From: an uncultured Phascolarctobacterium sp.
GTDB lineage: Bacteria; Bacillota; Negativicutes; Acidaminococcales; Acidaminococcaceae
DNA length: 34,044 bases
Assembly (NCBI GenBank): GCA_900551745.1
Contig: URXA01000013.1
Span: 1-34,044, forward strand
Reading direction: 5' to 3'
Part shown: piece by piece, positions 15,550 to 24,177 of the stretch
Numbering within the stretch: position 1 is the first letter of the stretch
Layout: every line of letters begins with the position of its first letter
Translations under genes and position numbers: made by a program
Notes under the pieces: generated by a model
Databases searched by the model: none
Told to the model about the DNA's origin: nothing
Seen by the model: the letters and a program-made list of their open reading frames with translations, nothing else

Positions 15550-16070
15550 AATGTTATGATCCTCCCCGGTTCCAATAATGCTTTCACCGCCAAAGGAACT
15601 TCACGCGGAACTGCATTACTGAAACTTACGGCAGTACGATTTTCAAACCAGTGCGCAACAAGCATCCTGATTGCAAGCTTTACCTGTTCATCCACACCGG
15701 CAGCATCTTCTACGCCAGTTACATACCTAACAGTCACATTATTTTTTTCAGCAGTAAAACAAAGTCGTGCCAACAAATCCTGAACAACGGTATATCCAAC
15801 ATTATTCAAAGTTGCATTACTCACGCTTAAAACTTCATGCAGATTTTCACTACGCGGAAGTTCTAAAATATTATTCATTGGCCTGTCAACCAATTCCAGC
15901 GTTTGCCTTAAATACGCCCTGTGCTGAAAATCCTCACAATATTGACGGGCAGCTTTTATAAGCTGCCCTATCAAAGATTGTTCTTCATCACAGTCAAGCC
16001 GTAAATAGGCACACATCTCCTGAAGGCTTACCGGCTCACTTGCAGGCGGAACAATCACTTTTAACCGCAT
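15546..16070 (-). CDS. Head-tail connector (gp6-like adaptor)
   Basis: 174 residues. The start EPVSLQEMCAYLRLDCDEEQSLIGQLIKAARQYCEDF is the hallmark of HK97 gp6-type adaptors that bind under the portal. The rest is helical with a beta hairpin (NNVTVRYVTG). It begins 2 bases after the capsid gene stop. Confidence 0.9.
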   Translation of the reverse strand: MRLKVIVPPASEPVSLQEMCAYLRLDCDEEQSLIGQLIKAARQYCEDFQHRAYLRQTLELVDRPMNNILELPRSENLHEVLSVSNATLNNVGYTVVQDLLARLCFTAEKNNVTVRYVTGVEDAAGVDEQVKLAIRMLVAHWFENRTAVSFSNAVPREVPLAVKALLEPGRIITL

Positions 16071-16072
16071 GA

Positions 16073-17641
16073 TTATTCTTTAGGTGCAGAAGCAGTTTTG
16101 TTTGCAGAAGCCGTGCCGGTTACAGTAGCAGTTGCAGCATTAGACACACCGGCATTATCGCCACCGGTTACAACTACTTTATAGCCGTAAGTTCCGTTTG
16201 CCAAATTAGTGTCCGTGTACTCAGCCGCATCGACCGAAACAGCATTCACATTAATGCGCTGATAAGTTACGCCATCATCACTGCGCATGATATTAACGGA
16301 ATTAGCATTTTTAGCAGCAGTAAAAGTCAATTTTACATTGCTGCCGGTAGCTGCAGCTGTCAAGTCACTGATCGGCGTAGTTGCCGCAGTAGTACCACCA
16401 AGCAATACATAAGGGCTGACCTGTACACCGCTGTCAAGCATATACGGAGCATTTACCCACGGCTTGCCGTCCACATTGCGGAAGGCTTTGATAACCGTTT
16501 GATTACTGGTAAATTTGACATGTTCAGACATGCTGATATAAATACCGCTGCCATCTTTAATCAAATATTTTTTCAGATTGACCAGCTGCAAGTCACCTGT
16601 ATTACCACGAGAAGCGTTCATGCCAGTCAGGAAAAGAGGCATCCCCATTAATGTTGTAGGAATACCCTTAGTCAGATCACCCTGCACAAAAACAAATCTG
16701 CCGGAAGCGTCCTGCAATTTAATCAAATCTGCCAAAATGGTGCTGCTGGCAAGAAAAATAGAATCAGGAATATCTTCAGGCGGAAACGCTGCCATCATAT
16801 TGGCCACATCATTAGTCGTAACTTTACCCGCAGTTTCCCTTTGTACAACCAGCTTGCCACCATTACCGTTAGTAGCAAACCCAAGCGGTTTGCCCATTCC
16901 ATTACCATTGATAAAAGCTCTGTCTTCTGCACGTACGATAGCATTACTCAAAAGCTGCCCAAAAATAGTAGACGAAGCAGGCGCATTACGCAGTAACGTA
17001 TCTGTAACAGTAATAAAGCCGGCAACTTCTTTAGGCTTCAGCTCAACATTTCTAAAGCTTGCATTGCTTTCAGGCTTCTCCTCACCTTCTTCGATCCATT
17101 TAACAGTCACACCGCCTTCATTGCCAGCAGTATAATCCAATGCAGGCATATTGATCGGTGCGTCCGGATATTCTCCTGCCGGGATTACCAAAGCAAACGG
17201 ACGGATCAGGCTGCGTTTTTCCCCAACCATTAAAAGCTCATCCGAAAATTGCTCCGGGATCAAATAACCACCGCTTGCGCCATCAGCAGTATTTTGTGCT
17301 TTAAGATTTTCCAGGCGGCCTTTTTTATCGCCATATTTAATAGCGTGCAGCACTTCACCCAAACTTTTAAAGCCGCCGTTATCTTTAGCCCCATCCTTGA
17401 CCGGGTCAATATGTACAGCCGGGCCACCATTTCCAAAAACGCTGCCGCCATAATTTTTCTTTGTATTTTCATCAACCTGTTCCAGCATTTTTATCTGCCT
17501 GTCACATTCAGAAATTTCCTGCTGCAAAATTTCAAAATTCTTTTCCATTTCAGCAGTCAAACCACCCGCTGCTTTAGACATGATTTCTTCCTGTGCCTTG
17601 ATAGCTTTAGCACGTTTTTGTAATAACTCTTGCATGTTCAT
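16073..17641 (-). CDS. HK97-fold major capsid protein with C-terminal Ig/FN3-like domain
   Basis: 522 residues, longer than the usual 385-420. Residues 1-60 are a coiled-coil scaffolding (delta) domain to be removed by the neighbouring protease. Residues about 115-410 are the HK97 fold: GGYLIPEQFSDELL, EEGEEKPESNASFRNVELKPKEVAGFITVTDTLL, then EDRAFINGNGMGKPLGF. Residues 424-509 form an extra sandwich domain (ISDL...LTF...SDDG...GGDNAGVSNAATATVT), followed by an alanine-rich tail. The extra domain would decorate the capsid surface. The ATG shares bases with the protease stop (TAATG). Confidence 0.95.
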   Translation of the reverse strand: MNMQELLQKRAKAIKAQEEIMSKAAGGLTAEMEKNFEILQQEISECDRQIKMLEQVDENTKKNYGGSVFGNGGPAVHIDPVKDGAKDNGGFKSLGEVLHAIKYGDKKGRLENLKAQNTADGASGGYLIPEQFSDELLMVGEKRSLIRPFALVIPAGEYPDAPINMPALDYTAGNEGGVTVKWIEEGEEKPESNASFRNVELKPKEVAGFITVTDTLLRNAPASSTIFGQLLSNAIVRAEDRAFINGNGMGKPLGFATNGNGGKLVVQRETAGKVTTNDVANMMAAFPPEDIPDSIFLASSTILADLIKLQDASGRFVFVQGDLTKGIPTTLMGMPLFLTGMNASRGNTGDLQLVNLKKYLIKDGSGIYISMSEHVKFTSNQTVIKAFRNVDGKPWVNAPYMLDSGVQVSPYVLLGGTTAATTPISDLTAAATGSNVKLTFTAAKNANSVNIMRSDDGVTYQRINVNAVSVDAAEYTDTNLANGTYGYKVVVTGGDNAGVSNAATATVTGTASANKTASAPKE

Positions 17642-18399
17642 TAGTGTAGTCCCCCTTTATTTTTGTTTAAATTCAAACGCATCTGCATTGCTTTCATTTT
17701 TTCCTGTGCCAGCCGATCATCATGCAGATCAACCACAGTCATTTTCTTACTGACAACAGCATAAACACGTTCAGCAATGCTTTTAGCCAGCGCGTCAAAA
17801 CTGTTCTTACTTAAAATATTTTCAGCCATCTGTACAGCAGGGCTTACATCAACACCGGCAGTTTTTGCTTTCAATAAAGCATCAGGATTAGCCGGAATAG
17901 TAACGCAGCTGTATTCAAGCAGCTCCTGTTTTATAAAGTCAATCCCATAAGGCCGGTTCACGTCCTCTGTCCATTTCCATTCGATACCACGGAAACGGCA
18001 GCTGACCGCGTGCAAAAAGCCCAGCTTATACATTTGCCCAACCATATAACCATAATCATTTTCATCCTTACTGGTAAACTCAGCCCGGCCAATAAGTTCT
18101 CCGCCCTCCACTTTCTCCAGCAAAGACTTCGCCACAGGCAGCTCCCACATATCGTGCATCCACAATACAACAGGATTTTTGCGGAAGTTTTCCAGCTCCC
18201 AGCCGTCAGGATTTACGGTGTCAAAATCTCTGTCCACCGCTCCATTGGATAAAATAAAATCGCAGATAATCCGGCCGTCTTTTTCTTCGATAGCCTTAAC
18301 CTGCTCCATCGAAAACGCTTTGACGCACAAAAGTTCATCCGCAGCAGGTTTATTACCACTTTTCAACGCTTCACGGCAGGCTTTCAATTCCATACTCAT
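17641..18399 (-). CDS. HK97-family prohead maturation protease
   Basis: 252 residues. Catalytic residues by family pattern are H82 in VVLWMHD and S133 in HAVSCRF, followed by the conserved ELLEYSCVTIPANPDAL. The early GRIICDFILSNGAVDRDFDTVNPDGW is the usual first beta region. It cleaves the delta domain of the capsid protein inside the prohead. It overlaps the portal gene by 4 bp. Confidence 0.93.
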   Translation of the reverse strand: MSMELKACREALKSGNKPAADELLCVKAFSMEQVKAIEEKDGRIICDFILSNGAVDRDFDTVNPDGWELENFRKNPVVLWMHDMWELPVAKSLLEKVEGGELIGRAEFTSKDENDYGYMVGQMYKLGFLHAVSCRFRGIEWKWTEDVNRPYGIDFIKQELLEYSCVTIPANPDALLKAKTAGVDVSPAVQMAENILSKNSFDALAKSIAERVYAVVSKKMTVVDLHDDRLAQEKMKAMQMRLNLNKNKGGLH

Positions 18400-19655
18400 T
18401 TTTTATTCGCCCCCTTCTTTTTGGCAGCTTCCTCAACAGGAAGCATGTTGCCATTAATAAATACCGTTTTACCTTGCCCGTCAGGAAGCGGATTCATGTT
18501 CTCGCGCTCACGCCATTCATCAGCATTGATAATGCCATCCTGCCGCATAAGGTGCAGCATGTTAGCACGGCTTTGATTATCACCCCGCAGCATGGAAAGC
18601 ATATCAAATTCACAGTAATAACCTTCCTGCCGCTGCTGGCGCGTTAAACAACGCATGTTCATAAACTGTTCCCAGCGCACAAACCACGGCAGCATTGTGT
18701 TCTGATAAAAGTCAATCGTCTGCTGCTCTATATTAGAATACGTTGACTTTTCCAAATTCTGAATAAGATGCAGCGGAACACGGTAGAAGCGTGCTATTTC
18801 TTCAGTTTGATATTTTCGTGTTTCCAAAAACTGCGCTTCTTCAGGATTTACAGAAATACGATTGAATTTCATACCACCTTCCAAGATCATCGTAGATCCG
18901 GCATTACTACTGCCTTCATAACGAGCCTTAAACTGTTCTTTCAAACGCTGCCAGGCATCTTCTTTCAAAGGCTTGTCAGTTTCCAAAACACCAGTTGCCA
19001 ATGCGCCATTTTCAAAAAATTTATTGCCAAGTTCTTCACTGCTCATGCCTAAGCTGATAGCACGCCGCGCCATTGCCAGCGGACTATAACCAATAACACC
19101 ATTATAGCCAAGCCCCGGAATATGCAATATTTTTTCCGCAGGCAGCTTATACAGCTTGCCGCGGTCATTGACATTGTAATAAATCTCACCGGTGTTATAG
19201 TCCTGTGCCGGAAGCACATTCACAGGCAGCAGCATGTTCAGCTGCGTAACTTCTCCCTTGCTGTCCAATACTTTTTCAGCATAGGCATTACCCCCGCTCA
19301 GCACATGATACTGCATAGTTTCACGCAGATAATAAGCCGGCATATTCGGTGCAGCAACATATGTCAGCACATCATACAGCGGATTTTCAACAGCCCTGCG
19401 CCTGCTGCCGTCAGGCAGCTTCTGATACAAATAGCATTTACAGCTGGCAAATGTTTCAGCCAGCACATGGATGCAAGCCCATACTGCGCTATACTGCATG
19501 GCAGTCACATTATTAAGCTGCACTCCGTTCAGCATCATTCCCGGTGTAAGGCGAAACTGGCTGCTTACAGTTGCACTCTTTGCGGCACCCGGCGCAAAGA
19601 GATTTTTGAAAGCACCCACCAGCAGGCCTGCCGGGCTGCGTATCGTATCACTCAT
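18396..19655 (-). CDS. HK97-family portal protein
   Basis: 419 residues forming the dodecameric DNA entry vertex. Typical motifs: NVTAMQYSAVWACIHVLAET, ENPLYDVLT, YHVLSGGNAYAEKV, then GVIGYSPLAMARRAISLG and EEIARFYRVPLHLI...NIEQQTIDFYQNTMLPW. The length is normal. It precedes the protease gene in the standard portal-protease-capsid order. Confidence 0.96.
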   Translation of the reverse strand: MSDTIRSPAGLLVGAFKNLFAPGAAKSATVSSQFRLTPGMMLNGVQLNNVTAMQYSAVWACIHVLAETFASCKCYLYQKLPDGSRRRAVENPLYDVLTYVAAPNMPAYYLRETMQYHVLSGGNAYAEKVLDSKGEVTQLNMLLPVNVLPAQDYNTGEIYYNVNDRGKLYKLPAEKILHIPGLGYNGVIGYSPLAMARRAISLGMSSEELGNKFFENGALATGVLETDKPLKEDAWQRLKEQFKARYEGSSNAGSTMILEGGMKFNRISVNPEEAQFLETRKYQTEEIARFYRVPLHLIQNLEKSTYSNIEQQTIDFYQNTMLPWFVRWEQFMNMRCLTRQQRQEGYYCEFDMLSMLRGDNQSRANMLHLMRQDGIINADEWRERENMNPLPDGQGKTVFINGNMLPVEEAAKKKGANKK

Positions 19656-19716
19656 CTTTTATTTCACCTCCCTTCAGGTAAAATAAAAACAGCCATTCCC
19701 ACAAGGAAACAGCCGT

Positions 19717-19887
19717 TCATTTTTTTGTTTGTTCTACTTTTCGCCTGGCAATATTGGCTGCCACAGCAACCAACAGCACGCCGGCAACAATTAAAGCGGC
19801 CGGTATGCTGATCAGTGCAATACCGGTCACGACAAGCAGCATACCCAAAAGCACCAGTATGACAATAGCCTTATCTTCCTTATCCAT
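19717..19887 (-). CDS. Small two-helix membrane protein between terminase and portal genes
   Basis: 56 residues, too short for ordinary ORF cut-offs. After a charged start (MDKEDK) two hydrophobic helices run from about 7-24 and 27-46, followed by a basic end (RRKVEQTKK). The SD GAGGTGAT precedes the ATG at 19887 by 3-4 bases, and the gene ends 61 bases before the portal start. The family is not recognised. An integral membrane protein inside the packaging cluster is odd; it could be an additional lysis or exclusion protein. Confidence 0.7.
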   Translation of the reverse strand: MDKEDKAIVILVLLGMLLVVTGIALISIPAALIVAGVLLVAVAANIARRKVEQTKK

Positions 19888-19896
19888 TACATCACC

Positions 19897-21675
19897 TCAC
19901 AAAAAACGAACGCCGGAACTCCCGCCAGTGCCGCCGTATTCTTCATAAAATGCAGGCAAACGTGCCATAGCATTTATGCCGGCAGCAACTAAGTCAATAC
20001 GCTGCGTATCATCTTTATTTTTCTTACTCAATTTGATATTTTCATTGCTGTCAGTGTAGGCATACGCATTACGCAAACACCAGTCAAACAGCTCATTGCC
20101 TTCATGGATAATATTGCTCTCCACTACTTTCAGCCTGAATTCTTTGGTAGGTTCGCTCAAAGTCGGAATACCCTGCCGCACTTCAATAACTGTTTCCCCT
20201 TCTTCTTCCAGCTTCTGCATGAAGTAAGAAGCGTTCCAGCCATCAAAACAATGTTCCACAACATCTAAATCCAGCTCATTAGCAAAGCACTTTACCCATA
20301 CCTTCATCACATCATAATCAACAGCTGCGCCATCTGTTATGGTGCAGTAGCCACGCTGGGCATATTCCCTGTAGGCTATGCGGTCAGTCTGTTCATGTCG
20401 TTTTACCGCTTCTTCAGGTATAAATCCATGCGAAACTACTGCTACACGCTTTTCATCAAGCGGAATAATAAAAGTCGCAGCTGTCAGATCAATACGCTTT
20501 GAAAGGTCATACCCAACTATGCAGCGCTTTCCGCTGATAATTTTGTATAGTTCATCACGGGTCACCTTCAGTGTCTTCCACTTAGGCATCAGGCCATCCA
20601 TGTATTTCAATTCACTGCTGTCCTGCCACAAATTACAGCGTTTGGTCAGATATTCGCGCAGCTTTTTCGGGTCGTTACTTACAAATGCTTCACGTCCCTC
20701 GCTTACGATTTCTTTCAGTAAATGCTTGCTGTATTCAGTTTCATGCTGCAGCACAGGATTCGCTTTGACTAAAGCGTTGATATCATAAGGATCGTCGCCA
20801 TCCTCCAGTTCGCGTATCATGCAGAAATAATCATCAATATGCTCATCTGTGTCGCCATCTAAAATTTTGCAACACAGGTCATATTCTGCCTTACAGGGAT
20901 TGTTTTCTGCATCTTTACCAGCCGTAGAAATGATAAACAGCAAAGACTGCAGCCGTTTGCCGAAGCCGGATTTCAGCACGTCAACGATCTCGGAGGACGA
21001 ATGCGCATGATATTCGTCAATTATAACCATACACGGCGCACCGGAATCTTTGTTTTTCGTCTGTTTGCTCAAAGCCCGCATCCAGCCTTTACGCGTTTTA
21101 TGCTCTACCCGCGTACGCTTGATAATAAGCTTCTGACTGATTTCTGCAGAAGCTTCACCCATAGAACAGGCATCACCCCAAACACGTCTTGCCTGTTCCC
21201 TGTCCACAGCCGCGCATTCAACCTCCGGTGCCATTTCAAAGCGCCGCAGTTCAGGCTTGCCCGGCGGATAGATAGCGTCAGCACACATGCCGTATAAAGC
21301 AACGCCTGACATTTCAGTACTTTTGACATTGCCACGGGCGCGGAAATTAAAAGCTTTAGTAAACCGCCGTGCGCCGGTTTCTCTATGCACCCAGCCAAAA
21401 ACACAGCCCAAGTCGAAATACTGAAAAGGCAGCAGCTGGATATGCTGCCCGGAATACACACCGCGCACGTGCACGCAGTATTTTTCAAACCAGTCAAAAA
21501 TCCTGTTTGCCCTGCTTTCATCAAAAACATAAGGAAAGCTATCTGTACCCTGCCGCTCCAGATCATCAAGATGCCGCTGACAGGCCTGCCGTTCCCGCTT
21601 ACACACAAGGCGCAGTCCGTCAACAACCTCGCGCGCATAGCGCTCAGTCACAAATAAATCATCATAACAGGTCAT
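19897..21675 (-). CDS. terL: Terminase large subunit
   Basis: 592 residues of the Terminase_1 (HK97-like) family that pumps and cuts concatemeric DNA. The adenine-side PFQYFDLGCVFGW stretch precedes a P-loop variant ARGNVKST (about 112-119, with V where G is common). Walker B is CMVIIDEYHAH, and the coupling motif is LLFIISTAG. The C-terminal nuclease domain shows VGYDLSKRIDLTAATFI and IDLVAAGINAM acidic positions. It overlaps the small-subunit gene by 4 bp. With the HNH gene upstream it suggests cos-type packaging. Confidence 0.95.
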   Translation of the reverse strand: MTCYDDLFVTERYAREVVDGLRLVCKRERQACQRHLDDLERQGTDSFPYVFDESRANRIFDWFEKYCVHVRGVYSGQHIQLLPFQYFDLGCVFGWVHRETGARRFTKAFNFRARGNVKSTEMSGVALYGMCADAIYPPGKPELRRFEMAPEVECAAVDREQARRVWGDACSMGEASAEISQKLIIKRTRVEHKTRKGWMRALSKQTKNKDSGAPCMVIIDEYHAHSSSEIVDVLKSGFGKRLQSLLFIISTAGKDAENNPCKAEYDLCCKILDGDTDEHIDDYFCMIRELEDGDDPYDINALVKANPVLQHETEYSKHLLKEIVSEGREAFVSNDPKKLREYLTKRCNLWQDSSELKYMDGLMPKWKTLKVTRDELYKIISGKRCIVGYDLSKRIDLTAATFIIPLDEKRVAVVSHGFIPEEAVKRHEQTDRIAYREYAQRGYCTITDGAAVDYDVMKVWVKCFANELDLDVVEHCFDGWNASYFMQKLEEEGETVIEVRQGIPTLSEPTKEFRLKVVESNIIHEGNELFDWCLRNAYAYTDSNENIKLSKKNKDDTQRIDLVAAGINAMARLPAFYEEYGGTGGSSGVRFL

Positions 21676-22127
21676 GCCATCATTGAATCCTGTTCATCAT
21701 CGTCATTTAAAGCATTAGCACGTTTGACAACAAGGCGGGCGCGGGCAGTTGGCGTAAGTCCAAGCTTTTCAGCATAGCTTAAAGCCTGCTTACCATACAT
21801 ATCTAATTTCTTTTTATCAGGGAACATCTTCACAGCTTCATCTTCAAACAAAGCCTGATAGCGGCAGAAGTTCGCCAATATGCGTGCATCAACATTGTCA
21901 AACAGCTCTATCTCTTTCCCTTCCTTGATAATTTCCTTCCAAATTTTCAAAGCCGCAGCACACGACTTTTCTTTTAAAAACGCAGGTGTTTTCAATACTA
22001 CTTCAGCACGCTTGATTTTTTCTTCTGCGTTTTGCCGTTTCTCAATTTCTGTTTTTGTATAATGTTTACCAGTTTTATTGCCACGGTTAAAAAGCATAAC
22101 CTTAGCACTTTGAGCCGGTGTCGGCAT
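21672..22127 (-). CDS. terS: Terminase small subunit, P27 family
   Basis: 151 residues from the ATG at 22127, which has a near-perfect AAGGAGGTGAT SD; an earlier TTG lies within that SD. The C-terminal YAEKLGLTPTARARLVVKR is the P27 signature, and the middle (KIWKEIIKEG...FDNVDARILANFCRYQALFEDEAVKMF) is the helical core. It recognises the packaging site and hands DNA to the large subunit. Confidence 0.9.
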   Translation of the reverse strand: MPTPAQSAKVMLFNRGNKTGKHYTKTEIEKRQNAEEKIKRAEVVLKTPAFLKEKSCAAALKIWKEIIKEGKEIELFDNVDARILANFCRYQALFEDEAVKMFPDKKKLDMYGKQALSYAEKLGLTPTARARLVVKRANALNDDDEQDSMMA

Positions 22128-22290
22128 AAATATCACCTCCTTCAATCAATATTTGCAAAAAATATATGATAGGGGAACTTTTCAAAAGTTCGAGTACGGT
22201 GCGGTATGATGTGAAAAGCTGCAGGAAATTACACCCCCTACCCCTCGTAAGGGATTACCCTGAGTAAAAATTTTAAGAAAAAATATTTTT
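22128..22290. other. Non-coding packaging gap, candidate cos region
   Basis: A 163-bp stretch without genes between HNH and TerS, where cos sites of HNH-associated phages usually lie. It contains a perfect palindrome GAACTTTTCAAAAGTTC (22175-22191), a pyrimidine-rich CACCCCCTACCCC block (22232-22244) next to CGTAAGGGATTACCCTGAG (22245-22263), and a strongly AT-rich tail. No overhang can be read from the sequence alone. It could also hold a late promoter. Confidence 0.35.
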
Positions 22291-22659
22291 TTATTTTTTC
22301 AAAATATCATTACCAAAGCCGCCGTCCTCAGTAGCAGTTTTAATATCATGGCAGCGTTTACACAACGCCTGATGATTAGCTTCATCCCAAAATAAATCAT
22401 AATCGCCTTTATGCGGCTTGATATGATCCACTACACTCGCAGGCGCATTGCGGCAATTTGCACAAATCGGATGTTTCTGCAAAAATATTTTTCTGTATCT
22501 TTGCCAACGCGCATTATAGCCACGCTGAGCAGCACTTTTACGATAACGGTCATAGCGCATGAATTTTTCCTGCTGGTGCTTATCACAATAACCGTTTGCA
22601 TTATCCGTCAGGCTAAGACAGCCAAGCTTACGGCATTCACGCTTTATTCTGTTTGGCAA
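22291..22659 (-). CDS. HNH endonuclease of the packaging module
   Basis: 122 residues. An N-terminal Cys/His cluster (C9, C14, C25, H28) precedes the HNH domain, with HPICANC (C66, C69), VDHIKPH (H79), ANHQALC (N95, H96) and the closing C100, C103, H104 zinc ligands. HNH proteins beside terminase genes assist TerL in cos cleavage and head morphogenesis. Translation starts at a TTG at 22659 with GAGGTGA four bases upstream. Confidence 0.93.
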   Translation of the reverse strand: MPNRIKRECRKLGCLSLTDNANGYCDKHQQEKFMRYDRYRKSAAQRGYNARWQRYRKIFLQKHPICANCRNAPASVVDHIKPHKGDYDLFWDEANHQALCKRCHDIKTATEDGGFGNDILKK

Positions 22660-22681
22660 GCTGTCACCTCATTTCACGCAT

Positions 22682-22714
22682 AAAAAAGCACCTGCAATAT
22701 AACATTGCAAGTGC
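22682..22714 (-). terminator. Terminator at the early/late boundary
   Basis: Read leftward, GCACTTGCAAT (22714-22704) pairs with ATTGCAGGTGC (22698-22688), with one wobble, and is followed by TTTTTT (22687-22682). Only 22 bases then remain before the HNH start, too few for an independent promoter plus leader. Late expression must therefore read through it or start further inside. Confidence 0.85.
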
Positions 22715-22777
22715 CGAATACGTTTTTACATTTCTTATCACTACCATATTACCACAGGTAAAAGCAAAAATCTGTCC

Positions 22778-23236
22778 TCATTTTGTCCATTCCAAAGCCT
22801 TAGCAAATTTAGATAAAGCTTTATTGTACTGGTTATAAATAGCCTGCCTTGAACTGTATCCCAGCTTCTCCGTGATGCGCTCCATACTATAGCCGTCTAC
22901 ATGGCGCATTATCAATATATCGCTGTAATGCTCACAGTTTATTCCTTTATTGATTATTTGCAGCGCGTCTTCAATAATTAATATTTCAGCCTGCCTGTCT
23001 GCTATTTTCAAAAGTATCCTTTGACATTCTTCAGCAATATTCATCATGCCAGGATGATAAGGTGCTGTGCTGGTAGCTGCCGCATCATAGGATGCAACAG
23101 AAGCAGCAGCAGGTTTACCGATGTCTGCCAATCTTTTCAGCTTACTGCGCAGGCCTTTAAGCGCTTCACGGTTCAAAGCATATTCTTCCAGTTTCTGTAC
23201 AGCCAGCCTTTTTTCTTCATCACGCGCCTTTATCAC
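22778..23236 (-). CDS. ArpU/RinA-like late transcription regulator (sigma-like HTH)
   Basis: 152 residues if the GTG at 23236 is used; the frame is open further upstream but overlaps the preceding gene. The N-terminal half is helical with an alanine-rich linker. The C-terminal YSDILIMRHVDGYSMERITEKLGYSSRQAIYNQYNKAL is a sigma-70 region-4-like helix-turn-helix as in ArpU/RinA/LtrA late activators. It is the last gene before the early/late terminator and the packaging genes, the standard place for the late switch. The start site is uncertain. Confidence 0.8.
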   Translation of the reverse strand: MIKARDEEKRLAVQKLEEYALNREALKGLRSKLKRLADIGKPAAASVASYDAAATSTAPYHPGMMNIAEECQRILLKIADRQAEILIIEDALQIINKGINCEHYSDILIMRHVDGYSMERITEKLGYSSRQAIYNQYNKALSKFAKALEWTK

Positions 23237-23513
23237 CTGCTTCACATCCTTTTCCGTTCCAGTATACGCAACCACGGCAATACCGTATTCCTTCAGGAAG
23301 TTTTTCTTCAAAGTCAACATCCAAGATGTCCAATGTTTTATCACTGCTTTTCACGGCGTAGCTGTCTAAAAACTTTTGCGCTAACTCTTTATGGACGATC
23401 GCGCCAATAGCAACCTGATTATCAAAAACTCCCGGAATATTTCTGACTATGTACATATCAGCTGCGCACCGTTCCACTTTTACCAGCGACCCATTAATTT
23501 TGTATGCCTGCAT
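23220..23513 (-). CDS. Small protein with C-terminal cysteine cluster
   Basis: 97 residues, family not recognised. The N-terminus is a beta-like MQAYKINGSLVKVERC. The C-terminus YCRGCVYWNGKGC has three closely spaced cysteines, possibly a zinc knuckle. The SD is AAGGATGG. It overlaps genes on both sides (20 bp upstream; about 17 bp downstream), so it is part of a tightly packed early operon. Confidence 0.6.
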   Translation of the reverse strand: MQAYKINGSLVKVERCAADMYIVRNIPGVFDNQVAIGAIVHKELAQKFLDSYAVKSSDKTLDILDVDFEEKLPEGIRYCRGCVYWNGKGCEAGDKGA

Positions 23514-24177
23514 TTTTTTCCATCCTTTTCATCGAGCAAATTTCCATCTTTACAATCAAAAAGCCTGTATATTTATCTATTGAGCCAACACGCTTGTAGC
23601 CGTTAGTCCTGCACCTTTTCAAGCACATACATTTGCCGCAGATATGTTCCTGCTCAACCAGTTCTTTAAGTTCGTCTTTATTTTTCTTGATCCATTCAGC
23701 TTCTGCTTCTGGCCAATGTTCTTTAGCGTAGCAGATTATTTCATCTTCTTCGACAGAAGCTTTGAAATACTGCGCCGCTTCCACAAACCTGCCTGCTTTT
23801 GCCAACTCTATTATTTTTGCAATCCGTTGAGGTTTTTGAACATATTCCGGTACTTTTTTTGGAGCGGGCGGTGTTGGAAGTAAAGCTTCTTCCTCTGCCG
23901 GTTCATTATTGCCCAGTTCTGCAGCCTGACTGATGAAATCCCACATTTCAAGTTCATCAGGATATTTTTTACAGGAAGCAAGGGCAAGCTCAGCTGCTTT
24001 ATCGAATACAACGGCATCAACAGTACGGAACGCAACCAGCCATTCATCACACAGCCTTTTGCGCATGGCAATATCCATGCTGGCAGAAAGTTTACCGTTT
24101 ATTTCCATGATCGGCATCTTTTTCTTATCAAACTGGTAAAACGCTTTTAAAACATTTTGCTTTGTTATAACATTCAC
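23494..24177 (-). CDS. Putative helicase-loader-type replication protein (G39P/DnaI-like)
   Basis: 227 residues starting at GTG 24177 with GGAGGG upstream, overlapping the initiator stop by 4 bp (GTGA). Residues 1-85 are helical and fit loosely the G39P-type helicase loader/inhibitor pattern. A proline-rich linker (100-110) follows. The C-terminal C180-x2-C-x-C-L-x2-C189...GY...C214 resembles the zinc-binding region of DnaI-type loaders. No AAA+ domain is present. It lies directly after the initiator gene, where loaders usually are. The assignment is by pattern and context only. Confidence 0.45.
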   Translation of the reverse strand: MNVITKQNVLKAFYQFDKKKMPIMEINGKLSASMDIAMRKRLCDEWLVAFRTVDAVVFDKAAELALASCKKYPDELEMWDFISQAAELGNNEPAEEEALLPTPPAPKKVPEYVQKPQRIAKIIELAKAGRFVEAAQYFKASVEEDEIICYAKEHWPEAEAEWIKKNKDELKELVEQEHICGKCMCLKRCRTNGYKRVGSIDKYTGFLIVKMEICSMKRMEKNAGIQN

